A DNA stretch of 64,000 nt from JAXLWB01 sp046328715 (GTDB lineage Bacteria; Chloroflexota; Anaerolineae; Caldilineales; Caldilineaceae). The notes beneath the pieces are model-generated. The model was not told the origin of the DNA, did not search any database, and saw only the letters and a list, made by a program, of their open reading frames with translations. A program made the position numbers and the translations under genes. Below, one piece after another: positions 9,701 through 17,586 of the stretch (the first letter of the stretch is position 1; each line of letters begins with the position of its first letter). Where the stretch lies: the NCBI GenBank assembly GCA_046328715.1, contig JAXLWB010000008.1, forward strand, positions 220,252 through 284,251. The letters are read 5' to 3'.

Positions 9701-10056
9701 TTCGGGACCGGGATACTTTGCATCAATCGCCCCCCAGCACCGCCGTACCAGCCCATACGATAAACGTCAATCGTATAGCTCTGTGCTGGGTTTACCGTGA
9801 CATAGAGATTGATCGTTGAACCATGATTGACGCTGGTGGCCGAAGCGTAGCCTTTGATCTGATTGTTGGCATCGTCGGCAATGGTGCCAATGTTATAGTC
9901 GATACGCCAGTTGCTTGTGCCAGGATTCAGATTTTCCTGCGCAATCGGATTTGTTTGTGCTAATGCCAATTGGGAGCCCGCCAGTAGAAAAGAGGGGCCT
10001 AGCAGCAAGACAGCTGACAAAAAAAGCATAAACCGAAGTCTTCGTAATTGAAACAT
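6724..10056 (-). CDS. Large secreted protein: DMFase-beta-like, ricin-type and DNRLRE-like domains
   Basis: The start at 10056 is preferred over an in-frame codon at 10134: it has a good GGAGAAGGGGG upstream and begins a clear signal peptide ending in a run of Leu/Ala and QLALAQ. From residue about 35 to 500 the protein resembles the beta subunit of N,N-dimethylformamidase (large-domain family). Then come a Thr/Pro linker (about 502-632), a ricin-B/CBM13-like lectin domain with QxW repeats (about 635-780), a second short linker, a DNRLRE-like carbohydrate-associated domain (about 795-975), and an Ig-like domain. The C-terminus carries VYLPLI, a tail often seen in Chloroflexota exported proteins. 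It probably acts on or binds the cell-surface polysaccharide. An amidase activity is unproven. Confidence 0.78.
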   Translation of the reverse strand: MFQLRRLRFMLFLSAVLLLGPSFLLAGSQLALAQTNPIAQENLNPGTSNWRIDYNIGTIADDANNQIKGYASATSVNHGSTINLYVTVNPAQSYTIDVYRMGWYGGAGGRLMQSIPVPNGTTQPACPIDATTGMVECNWSVSRTLAVPANWTTGIYLAKLTNAQGYQSYIVFTVRDDSRVADFIYQQPVNTYQAYNNYPNNGTGKSLYDFNSSSTLTAYGTQRAVKVSFNRPYGGAGGPDGGGQFANDDYWERYFISWAERMGYDISYTTDVDTHANGARLLSFKGYLSVGHNEYWSKEMFDAVEAARNGGVNLAFFGANTIYWKVRYEPSSANVPNRVLVTFKSQALDPVTDPALKTDLWRNLGRAEQQLVGIQYTIDGDFYGTQNYIIKNSNHWVWANTGFTDGSVVPGLLGYEVDRLYTQYPTPVGQGYTTLAESPYVATTSTPPINEISQSSIYQANSGAWVFAAGTMSWAWGLDRSGYVSTGIQQATQNLLGRFLQGNATPTNTPLSPTATPTNTPIPTATFTYTPSPTDTPVSTATSTNTAVPTATFTDTPVPTATSTNTPIPATGTPTNTSVPPTATSTNTAVPPTATATATRTNTPLPPTATSTATRTNTPIPPTATATATPTTSTVIDTSKTYKIVSRSSGKLLSANPSMTAANGQKIIQYSDVGATYEQWSFVSAGNGYYYVVSKQTGRVLDINGASLTNGEQLQLWQLNNGTNQQWRIVNANTAGYVNFIVRHSNLYMDVSGSGTTDYTSVIQWPGTGNANQQWQLVVVAATPTPTATPTPLTGTVDTRILQGSDDSEESKTSGSININSSDIEMGYDLGLTNTYQWCGLRFQNITVPRGATITNAYIEFTTASTNLLGLGSLAIRGQASDNPATFTTARSDISSRTRTTSVVNWSNVPSWLINGAKNSTPSLKTVVQELVNRAGWNSGNSMAFIIDGTGYHSAYSYENRPTSAARLVIQWSLARSAMPDMPSDNTDAPTPEVSTKALLLEYNSVAPGSMVRVSGQHFAANSEVTLQLGGEALTTLQTESDGSFLYQLSTAERGEGSFTLSVAGQPEVIATLQVTGGAPLYLPEQGEYANDQDVGNQRVYLPLISASNN
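8160..8550 (-). repeat. In-frame minisatellite coding the Thr/Pro linker
   Basis: Imperfect tandem units of roughly 24-48 bp rich in ACNCC/GCNAC codons encode about 130 residues of TPT/TNTP repeats. The opposite strand reads as a Val/Ala/Gly repeat, a shadow of the same DNA. Such linkers usually space extracellular domains and vary in length between strains. Confidence 0.85.
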
Positions 10057-10114
10057 AGAAATTTCCCCCTTCTCCAAATCGCTCGTAGAAGATCTCAAAC
10101 ATCCACTCTGTGGT

Positions 10115-10714
10115 TTAGATCTGCGTAACAACATCGCCCTTCTTACTAAAACTCAATCCACAACTTTGGCAGGTGGCATGGTCCGCCTCAAAATGCAAGG
10201 GTTGACCGCATTGGCAAACCCAACCCCGAATGCGCGCTGGGTTGCCCAACACCAACGCATACGAAGGTACATTCTTGGTGACCACTGCGCCAGCACCTAC
10301 CATGGCGAACTCGCCAATGGTTGTTCCAGCAATGATGATTGCACCAGCGCCAATCGATGCGCCATGTTTGACCGTAGTCGGCACCAGCCACTCATGGCTG
10401 CTATATCGTTGCCGAACCTGGGGCAAACGAGGGGAACGGGGATACAGATCGTTGGTAAAAACAACAGCAGGGCCAACAAAGGTCCCATCTTCCAGCGTCA
10501 CACCTTCCCAAACCATGTTGCCATTTTTGAGTGTGACGTTGTTGCCAATGGTTGCTCCCGATTCAATAAAACATTGTTCGCCAATATTGCAGTTGGCACC
10601 GATGGTCACATTTTTCAAGACATGGGTAAAGGCCCAAATGCGGGTACCCGCGCCGATTTGGTTGCTATCGACCATACTTGCCGGGTGAATAAAAGGAGCA
10701 TTGTTATCGTTCAT
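10115..10714 (-). CDS. Left-handed beta-helix acyltransferase, WbpD/WlbB-like
   Basis: A 199-residue hexapeptide-repeat transferase (repeated [LIV]-G-x4 units from about residue 20 to 160), closely matching the acetyltransferases that make UDP-2,3-diacetamido uronic acids. After the helix comes a C-terminal zinc-ribbon-like module (CxC ... CxxC, residues about 167-188), an addition to the core fold. An AGAAGG Shine-Dalgarno precedes the start. With the Gfo/Idh/MocA gene at 28265 and the DegT aminotransferase at 27017 it completes three of the four WbpA-B-E-D steps. The acetyl acceptor is inferred from that set. Confidence 0.82.
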   Translation of the reverse strand: MNDNNAPFIHPASMVDSNQIGAGTRIWAFTHVLKNVTIGANCNIGEQCFIESGATIGNNVTLKNGNMVWEGVTLEDGTFVGPAVVFTNDLYPRSPRLPQVRQRYSSHEWLVPTTVKHGASIGAGAIIIAGTTIGEFAMVGAGAVVTKNVPSYALVLGNPARIRGWVCQCGQPLHFEADHATCQSCGLSFSKKGDVVTQI

Positions 10715-10740
10715 TTTGCCTTCTTTTTCTCGTTCAAAGC

Positions 10741-13062
10741 TTAATTTAAACTGACCTGGAGATAGTCCCCTTGTCGCCTAAAGCTCTGAGATTTTCCGTT
10801 AAATTTGACGCGCTGCGCATCTGGCGCAAAGATCTCAAGCGAGCCGCCGACTGAACCATACAAGTAAAGATCCTCACCCTTGTAGGTTGCTTCAAGCGAT
10901 TGACCGGCATGGACGCGCCGAATCAGCGTGCGCTTTCCCTCTTGATCCGCCAGCCAGTCCCCTTCAACCATATAAAGTTTGGCAATCTGTTCACCGTTCT
11001 TGCTGATTACAGCTAGGTTGCCGTTAAATCCGATCCCAGAGCCGCTGTTGGCTCCATTGTTAAAGACAATTTCGTCGTTACGTCCACTGCCATCTTGCAT
11101 CACTACATGCATCGCACTCCAATTCGGGCGATTATCGAGCAGTTGTACGGTTGGCTTTGTGCTCCAATGCTCCGTATCGGTCGGATAGAGTAGGTGAACG
11201 AGTCGCTGCTGACTCGAATCTATTAACGGAGCAATGCGAACAAAAGACTGGCCATCATTACCAAGCGTAGTTGTAAACTGCTGCGGAGCCACCACAGCCA
11301 CGCCGAGCAATTTGTCGTCTCCGCCGCCGCCCCGTACCCAAGAGCCTTCCAAACTGACATCAGCACCGAAATGGCTCACCCACTCGTAACGATGGGGCGC
11401 ATCTGCCTCAAGATTGTCCAACATGACCAGATAGCTAGGGCGAACAAAGAGCACATGACGCCTCGCCTGCTTCAACCCAGCTACATTTTGATAACGCCCC
11501 GTACCATTGGCCATCAGATAATCAAAATCCGGTACCGAGGAGGAGATCTCCAAATGCGCATCGCTTCCCGCAAATTGGGCTGGATGGTCATAGAGTGCGG
11601 ACGACGCAGGCCCATATTGTCCTTGCCCATCGATCAGCAGCGTGTTGTGATAGGAGCTTGCCCGTTTGCCCACGCCGATCGATTCGGGTGCCAGCCAGTA
11701 GCCACCTTGGTACAGGTAAAAGCTATTAGAATCGAGATGATCGTGGTCAATGTTGAGTTGGCAGCCAGTTTTCTCACAGGAGGCATCCCAGGGGAAACGC
11801 CGCTCAACAAAACTGTTGAAAGCAAAGCGCCCTCCATAGACACCTGACTTGAAGCCAAAGACCAGCGCATCCCGATCCCATCCCGTGCGCCAGATCAGTG
11901 ATTCCTGATCGCTAAACAGATGCGAGCCAGGCAACGAGTCGGGTGGGTTCGGCGCAACCGTTGGGTTGTAATAGAGAAACTCAAAGACATACCAGGGTGT
12001 CTGCCACTCGCCGGACACCCGAGCATTGCGGCTGATCAACTGCTGTGCTGTCCATTCCGCCAAACCATCCTGATAGCGCCCAGCGATCAGACGAAGGATG
12101 TTTTGTGACTCGTAGCCATTTCCCCAATTGCGCTCAAAATCGCCCGAGGCCAACGCCGGATCGTATTGACCGGGCAGCAGATTGTAAACACGCCACAATA
12201 CATAGTTACGCAAGTAGCTGTCGGGGAAAAGGTTTTGGTCACGAAGCCGTTCCAGGTTTACCAAGAACGGCAAGAGGACAGTGAGTTCGTAACTCTGGTA
12301 ATTGATGCCTTCGTGCCAACTACCATCACCGATGCCGTCCAGCAGAAATTTCACTCGTCCGATCTGCGCCACCGCCTGATCGACCCATAGATCGGCACGA
12401 GGGTCTTCATTGATCAATGCTAAGCCAGCCAAGCCAAGGGCGCTGTTACAGATCCAGTGATAATTTTCCATGTAAGAGTTGCGCCACCAGTTGCCCCAGG
12501 CGGGGTTGTTACTTTCGGCATGACTTGCCTCGTAGAGCGTTTGATTCCACTTGCCAAGCGCTTGGCGCACCTTGCTCTGCTCAGAAGCGTTGAGCCGATT
12601 GTGCAACCAATCATAGGCCAGTGCGTTGCCCAAGATCATATGGGCTAGCCCTAGGTTACGTTCGTTCGCTTCACCCCATTGCTCCCACGCTGCATAGCGC
12701 AACAGATGCTGCTTGGCCAGATCGCAAAGGTCAACTTCCTGGCTGATCGCACAGGCAAAAGCCAGTGGAATGATACGATTGCCGAAGTTGCGATACTCAT
12801 CCTCACTTCCATCCCAAGGTGCTTTTTCGGGCGGCAGCGTCCCCACCATCTTGTGCGCATACGCAAGGATCGGTGCCCAAATCTCGGCATGGCTGGAATT
12901 GGCTTTGGCCGTCAATGACATGATGTCGCTCTGCACGAAGAAGAGCCTCGGATGATCCAACGCGCTATTGCGAGTTCGATCTTTTTCTTGATTGACAATC
13001 AGTGCCAGAAAGACCAGAAATAGGATCGGTAACTTCCGGTAAGAAAATAAGACCATGCGCAC
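10741..13062 (-). CDS. Heparinase II/III-like polysaccharide lyase
   Basis: A 773-residue protein beginning with a hydrophobic signal/anchor (LPILFLVFLALIV). It has an all-alpha toroid N-terminal half and a heparinase II/III-like beta-sandwich marked by a DHDHLDSNSFYLY stretch and a nearby SSYHNTLLIDGQGQ stretch. Members cleave uronic-acid glycans by beta-elimination outside or at the surface of the cell. Lyases of this kind in exopolysaccharide clusters (as in alginate clusters) trim or release polymer. The start may be GTG at 13062 or ATG at 13056. It lies 26 bases upstream of the acetyltransferase in one leftward transcription unit. Confidence 0.8.
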   Translation of the reverse strand: MRMVLFSYRKLPILFLVFLALIVNQEKDRTRNSALDHPRLFFVQSDIMSLTAKANSSHAEIWAPILAYAHKMVGTLPPEKAPWDGSEDEYRNFGNRIIPLAFACAISQEVDLCDLAKQHLLRYAAWEQWGEANERNLGLAHMILGNALAYDWLHNRLNASEQSKVRQALGKWNQTLYEASHAESNNPAWGNWWRNSYMENYHWICNSALGLAGLALINEDPRADLWVDQAVAQIGRVKFLLDGIGDGSWHEGINYQSYELTVLLPFLVNLERLRDQNLFPDSYLRNYVLWRVYNLLPGQYDPALASGDFERNWGNGYESQNILRLIAGRYQDGLAEWTAQQLISRNARVSGEWQTPWYVFEFLYYNPTVAPNPPDSLPGSHLFSDQESLIWRTGWDRDALVFGFKSGVYGGRFAFNSFVERRFPWDASCEKTGCQLNIDHDHLDSNSFYLYQGGYWLAPESIGVGKRASSYHNTLLIDGQGQYGPASSALYDHPAQFAGSDAHLEISSSVPDFDYLMANGTGRYQNVAGLKQARRHVLFVRPSYLVMLDNLEADAPHRYEWVSHFGADVSLEGSWVRGGGGDDKLLGVAVVAPQQFTTTLGNDGQSFVRIAPLIDSSQQRLVHLLYPTDTEHWSTKPTVQLLDNRPNWSAMHVVMQDGSGRNDEIVFNNGANSGSGIGFNGNLAVISKNGEQIAKLYMVEGDWLADQEGKRTLIRRVHAGQSLEATYKGEDLYLYGSVGGSLEIFAPDAQRVKFNGKSQSFRRQGDYLQVSLN

Positions 13063-13085
13063 GTCGCCAAATAGCAGCGCACCTC

Positions 13086-14078
13086 CTACTTCACCACATC
13101 ATGCAAGCCAGGATAGCTACTGGGATCCTGCGGCTTAATCATGAACCCTTTGATGGTGCCATCCATGATCAACAACCGTTCGAGAATGCTAACCGATGCA
13201 CGGTAGACGCTGCGATCCTTCACGACATAGGCTAAAACGATGCCAGCCACAGAAAGCAGCCAGATTGCAAACAAGCTCTTGTTGCCCGTGAAGACCATCG
13301 TCAAGAGCGAGGTAATCCCCAGCACGAGAAGCAACAAAGGAAAGAGCCCCATGCCTCGTTCGCGACAGTAGGTCCAAAAGGTCTCTTTGCCTAGGAAGTT
13401 GCGAATGTTTTGGCCAAAACCCAGGTAAAGATTTCTGCGCCAGCGGGCGATTCTGGTTGCAATCTCTTCGGCTGGATCGGTGTAGTCGTAGGCGATTGGA
13501 TATTTGGTGTGCAGCATTCGGTAGCCAGCGTGGCGCAGACGAATACAGAGTTCCGGCTCCTCATCCGAGTAGATGAAGGGATTGAACTGCCCAGCCTTTT
13601 CCAGCGCAACACGGCGGAACATGGCTGTGCCATCGGCATAAAGCGACTTCACCGTTTCGTTTAAGTTGGGGTCAACCAGAGGCGGTTTGTCGGCTTCGGT
13701 TGCCGATTTCAGTAAAGGCACTCTTGGGCCAGCCAAACCAGCCAAGTCTGGATTGTCTGCAAAGATCTTCATGGCCTTTGCCAACCAGCCCGGGTACAGT
13801 TCGTTATCGCCATCAATAAACAGGGCCAATTCGCCTGTTGTGTTTTTGTAGCCCATGTAGCGCCCAGCCGAAGGGTTCAGCCGTTGATTTGCATGTAGGC
13901 GCAAAATACGAATGGGGTATTTACTGGCGATTTCTACGGTTTTATCGGTAGAGGCTGAGTCAACCAAGATAATCTCACAGCCGGGATAAGGAGCTGTCTC
14001 GCGCAAGACAGATTCAATCAAACGGGCGATGTTCCAGGCTTGGTTTTTGCTAATCAATACCACTGTCAATGTCGTCAT
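13086..14078 (-). CDS. GT2 family glycosyltransferase with C-terminal membrane segments
   Basis: A GT-A glycosyltransferase. TLTVVLISKNQAWNIARLIES opens the protein, followed by a nucleotide-binding VDSAST stretch and the metal-binding DGD motif (FIDGDNELYPG). Two hydrophobic segments near the C-terminus probably tether it to the membrane. The ATG at 14078 is preferred over a TTG/ATG-like codon at 14147 because the latter would overlap the preceding gene and add a non-conserved 23-residue leader. It adds one sugar to the exopolysaccharide repeat. The sugar is unknown. Confidence 0.82.
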   Translation of the reverse strand: MTTLTVVLISKNQAWNIARLIESVLRETAPYPGCEIILVDSASTDKTVEIASKYPIRILRLHANQRLNPSAGRYMGYKNTTGELALFIDGDNELYPGWLAKAMKIFADNPDLAGLAGPRVPLLKSATEADKPPLVDPNLNETVKSLYADGTAMFRRVALEKAGQFNPFIYSDEEPELCIRLRHAGYRMLHTKYPIAYDYTDPAEEIATRIARWRRNLYLGFGQNIRNFLGKETFWTYCRERGMGLFPLLLLVLGITSLLTMVFTGNKSLFAIWLLSVAGIVLAYVVKDRSVYRASVSILERLLIMDGTIKGFMIKPQDPSSYPGLHDVVK

Positions 14079-14125
14079 AAAGCCGCTCTTCGTTTTGGAG
14101 TTACACAAAATAAAGAAGGATGAGT

Positions 14126-14923
14126 TCAAACCTTCTGCAAAATGCAATAGATGTTATGCGAAAAGTACTCTTCTAGATAGGGCAATCTGCGCAGCGATGA
14201 GAAGAGACGTGAGATAGGTCGAGTACTATGGTTGATTTGAAAAAATACAATCTTCAGGCCAGATTCTGTAAAAATCCTGCGATAATCGGCCAGTGCAAAC
14301 TTATTCAGCCCCAAATCATGAATCGAATTCACCTGCTGATTACAATAGCCACCCAAGCGATTCACATGTTTAATCAGGAAATCTTCGTTAAACAGAACAT
14401 GTCCCCAGGGCAGCCCGATTCTGGTTCGCCGATGGTCACCATAGGGGCTATTCCAGAGTGGACCAAAACCAATATAGATCGTGCCGCCTGGCTTAAGCCG
14501 GTTTCGCATCGCCTCTAGCACCTTTGGCAACTCGATGAGATGTTCAAAGGTATCTTTTGAAACAAAGGTGTCGAAATCCTGTTCACTAGCCTCTGCCACA
14601 TCTTGCAGCCGGAATTCTAAGCTTTGGCTCAGTTGTGGATAATAGGCCTTGGTAATCTGGCGGGCACAAGCAATCCGTTCTAGATCCAAATCAAAGCCGA
14701 TGACCTTCTTGGCTCCGGCTAAGGCAATGTCCACACACAAACTGCCATGTCCACAGCCCACATCGCCGACTACCTTGTTTGTGAAATCCGGTCTTCCACC
14801 AAACCGACTCCAGAAGCGTGGGTTTTCGACGATGCCGCGTTCAAAGAAGTAATCAATGTCATTCTGATTGAGTTGTGCGATTTGCCCCACTTCGATAGTG
14901 TTGATTGTTGCTGCGTTGGACAT
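14126..14923 (-). CDS. Class I SAM-dependent methyltransferase
   Basis: A methyltransferase with the SAM-binding motif I VGDVGCGHGSLCVDIA followed by an acidic strand-end FDLDLE. The frame extends to 15004, but the ATG at 14923 is placed at the start of recognisable sequence, and the extra codons coincide with an inverted repeat. It sits in the exopolysaccharide cluster between a GT4 and a GT2 gene, so O-methylation of a sugar is plausible. An acceptor cannot be named. Confidence 0.78.
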   Translation of the reverse strand: MSNAATINTIEVGQIAQLNQNDIDYFFERGIVENPRFWSRFGGRPDFTNKVVGDVGCGHGSLCVDIALAGAKKVIGFDLDLERIACARQITKAYYPQLSQSLEFRLQDVAEASEQDFDTFVSKDTFEHLIELPKVLEAMRNRLKPGGTIYIGFGPLWNSPYGDHRRTRIGLPWGHVLFNEDFLIKHVNRLGGYCNQQVNSIHDLGLNKFALADYRRIFTESGLKIVFFQINHSTRPISRLFSSLRRLPYLEEYFSHNIYCILQKV

Positions 14924-14948
14924 AGGAATTTGTGTACCATATAGGCGC

Positions 14949-15000
14949 CTGTCACTCGCCACGATAAACAAACAGATCACAATCGTTTGGCAAGTGACAG
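14949..15000. repeat. Inverted repeat between methyltransferase and GT4 genes
   Basis: CTGTCACTCGCCA (14949-14961) pairs with TGGCAAGTGACAG (14988-15000) with one mismatch. CGAT and ATCG within the loop can extend the stem. It lies in the 108-base gap in front of the methyltransferase start. Confidence 0.75.
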
Positions 15001-15031
15001 TCACCAGCTAGCTGAAACAGGTATGACCTTT

Positions 15032-16276
15032 TTACAGGTTGATCTCCCGAGGCTGTTCCATCGATTTTTGTGGTTTACGAACAGCAAGGAGTTGATCGTA
15101 CAGCTTGATCAGCCCTTTGGATTGATGCGACCAGGCCAGGACCGATTCCACACGCTCACGGCCAAGCTTACCCATGAGTTGTCGCCGCTGTGGGTCATCC
15201 ATCAAGATGGCTAACTGACGGGCAAAGTCGAGTTCGTCATTGGCTTTGGCGTAGAGCGCCGCTTCCTGGGCAGTGACTCGATGTTCTGGCAGATCGAAGG
15301 CCACGATCGGTTTGCCCAGCGCCATATACTCCGACATCTTGATCATCGAGCAGCGATCATTAAAAGGATTCGACGGGTCGGGATCGACACAGATCTGGGC
15401 GGTCGAAAGATAGCTCAAGAGGTCTGCATCAGAGATGCGTCCTGGGAACCAGACATACTCCTCAAGTTTGAGATCAACCGCAGTCTGTTTGAGCATCTCC
15501 CAGGCATCGCCAGTACCAATAATCACGCAGTAGAAGTCCTTGCGACCCAGCGTGTTAACCAGGTGGTGACAGGCACGCAGAAAGTAATCAATCCCATCAT
15601 GCACGCCCATTTCACCAACATAGCCGATAATGTTGGGGGCTTTCTGCTGCAATTCAGCATTCGGCGCAACCACGCGCAGTCGGTTGAGGTCCGGGCCATT
15701 GCGCACCACAGTGATGCGCTTCTCGGGAATACCGCTGCGTTGCATTTGCATCGCCTTGTAGGAGTTATTAGTGGCGATCAAATGATCCGCCACCTTGCAA
15801 GATAACTTCTCAAAGGCGACCAACATGCGGTAGACCATGGGATTGCCCTGGCCACCAAAACGCGCAAAGTACATCTCTGGTGCAAGATCATGGTGGTCAA
15901 AGACAAACTTTTTGCCCAACGGTTTGTAAAGCAGAGCAACCAAGACCATCAGGTCGGGCGGGTTGTGGGCATGGATCACATCAAATCCATGACAAACATA
16001 GACGTATAAAGACAGGCACAGCGCAGCAAGCAGCGAATACCCATATTCCCACAAATAACCTAATAGTCCATCCCCTTGTGCTGGCATCGGGTAACGATAG
16101 ACACGAACATGATCGACGGTTTCGTGCCAGCCTTGACCTTTGCCCTTGGGACAGATCACTGTTACTTCGTAGCCTGCGCTAACCAGTGCTTTAGCTTCCT
16201 GGCGCACGCGTGCATCACGCGGATAGGGGTTATTTTCCAACAACATCAAAATACGATTACCAGCAGATACCTTCAT
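15032..16276 (-). CDS. GT4 glycosyltransferase (copy A of a duplicated pair)
   Basis: A 414-residue GT-B glycosyltransferase with ENNPYPRDARVRQEA at the N-terminus, the DHHDLAPEMYFARF motif in the middle, and the E-x7-E nucleotide-sugar region (SEYMALGKPIVAFDLPE) near residue 330. It is closely similar over its whole length to the gene at 17587-18825, with shared blocks such as VTVICPKGK and GDGLLGYLWEYGYS. The AlgD-like gene lies between the copies. It overlaps that gene by 20 bases, suggesting translational coupling. A GAGGA Shine-Dalgarno is present. Confidence 0.85.
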   Translation of the reverse strand: MKVSAGNRILMLLENNPYPRDARVRQEAKALVSAGYEVTVICPKGKGQGWHETVDHVRVYRYPMPAQGDGLLGYLWEYGYSLLAALCLSLYVYVCHGFDVIHAHNPPDLMVLVALLYKPLGKKFVFDHHDLAPEMYFARFGGQGNPMVYRMLVAFEKLSCKVADHLIATNNSYKAMQMQRSGIPEKRITVVRNGPDLNRLRVVAPNAELQQKAPNIIGYVGEMGVHDGIDYFLRACHHLVNTLGRKDFYCVIIGTGDAWEMLKQTAVDLKLEEYVWFPGRISDADLLSYLSTAQICVDPDPSNPFNDRCSMIKMSEYMALGKPIVAFDLPEHRVTAQEAALYAKANDELDFARQLAILMDDPQRRQLMGKLGRERVESVLAWSHQSKGLIKLYDQLLAVRKPQKSMEQPREINL

Positions 16277-17573
16277 ATTTTCCTCGCAATGCTCCGTTCT
16301 TTTTGATGACTCCCGCGAGATCGATCAAGGTCTGGTGGGGAAGCAACTTGTGGGGTGCATCTTGAAAGGTAGGGCTACCATTGGTAACCACTAATACCTC
16401 AGAGTCTTCCATTACCTCTTCGATGGAAGGGCAAATAATGGCGGCAATATGAGAGAGACGGCGGTCAAAAAAGGCCTTGTTCGCCCCATGCAGCATTTCG
16501 GGTTTGATAATATCGTCGTAAATGCGCACCTCATAGCCCTTGCCGATCAAGGTTTCGACCAGGGGTACGACCGGGCTTTCTCGCACGTCGTCGGTGCCAG
16601 ACTTAAAACTTAAGCCCAGGATGCCAACCTTTTGACAGCCAGTCTTCTCGACCAATTCCACGCCACGACGAATTTGCTTTTCGTTGCTCTCCAGCGTGGC
16701 ATCTAACATCGGCAAGTCCATATCCTTTTCCTTGGCGGCATAGAGAATGGCCCGCAGATCCTTGGGCAAGCAGGAACCACCAAAGGCGAAACCAGGACGC
16801 AGATAGGTTGGCGAAATGTTGAGTTGGCGATCCTGAACCAAAATGTTCATCACCTCGCGGCCATCGACGCCAAAGGTCTTGCTCAGATTACCGATCTCGT
16901 TGGCAAAAGCGATCTTGACTGCATGGAAGGCATTGCTGGCATATTTGACCATTTCAGCCGTTTGGATCGTCGTGTGAATAACAGGTGCCTCAACGGCGAC
17001 ATAGACCTTTTCCATCATTTCAGCGCTGCGTTTGTCGAGCGAACCGATCACGATATAGCTGGGACGGTAATAATCCTGAACCGCACTGCCTTCACGCAGA
17101 AACTCAGGGTTCATACAGACGCCAAAGTCTTCCCCAGCACGGCGGCCTGAACTTGCTTCCAAAATTGGAATCAATTTCTTCTGTACGGTGGTTGGCAACA
17201 CGGTTGAACGAATCACCACCAGGTGGTATGAATTCTTTTCAGCCAAAACCTCACCGATTTCGCTGCATACCTTTTCGACAAAGGTTGTATTGAGCGAGCC
17301 ATTGCCAGCGCTGGGTGTTCCGACACAGATTAGGCTGATGTCACTTTCCAACACGGCCATTTGCCCATCTTGGGTCGCACGCAGGCCACCACCTGACACC
17401 TGTTGTGCGATAATTTCATCCAGGCCACGTTCTACGATCGGTGATTTGCCACGGCTTAATAGATCCACTTTATAATTGCTGACATCAACCCCTACGACTT
17501 GATGTCCATCTTGTGCTAAACAAGCAGCAGAGACGCAACCCACATAACCAAGACCAAAAATTGAAATTTTCAT
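16257..17573 (-). CDS. algD: GDP-mannose 6-dehydrogenase, AlgD-like
   Basis: A 438-residue UDP-glucose/GDP-mannose dehydrogenase family protein that oxidises a nucleotide hexose to a uronate in two NAD-dependent steps. The N-terminal Rossmann motif is GLGYVGCVSAA. The catalytic cysteine is Cys268 in FGGSCLPKD, the same number as in Pseudomonas AlgD as I recall it, and the end GICW is shared with that protein. The block GKSPIVERGL is also AlgD-like. This points to GDP-mannuronate rather than UDP-glucuronate, and the cluster also holds a uronan lyase. A related Ugd is encoded at 57750. Substrate choice is an inference from sequence resemblance. Confidence 0.85.
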   Translation of the reverse strand: MKISIFGLGYVGCVSAACLAQDGHQVVGVDVSNYKVDLLSRGKSPIVERGLDEIIAQQVSGGGLRATQDGQMAVLESDISLICVGTPSAGNGSLNTTFVEKVCSEIGEVLAEKNSYHLVVIRSTVLPTTVQKKLIPILEASSGRRAGEDFGVCMNPEFLREGSAVQDYYRPSYIVIGSLDKRSAEMMEKVYVAVEAPVIHTTIQTAEMVKYASNAFHAVKIAFANEIGNLSKTFGVDGREVMNILVQDRQLNISPTYLRPGFAFGGSCLPKDLRAILYAAKEKDMDLPMLDATLESNEKQIRRGVELVEKTGCQKVGILGLSFKSGTDDVRESPVVPLVETLIGKGYEVRIYDDIIKPEMLHGANKAFFDRRLSHIAAIICPSIEEVMEDSEVLVVTNGSPTFQDAPHKLLPHQTLIDLAGVIKKNGALRGKYEGICW

Positions 17574-17586
17574 GCTATCCTTCCAC

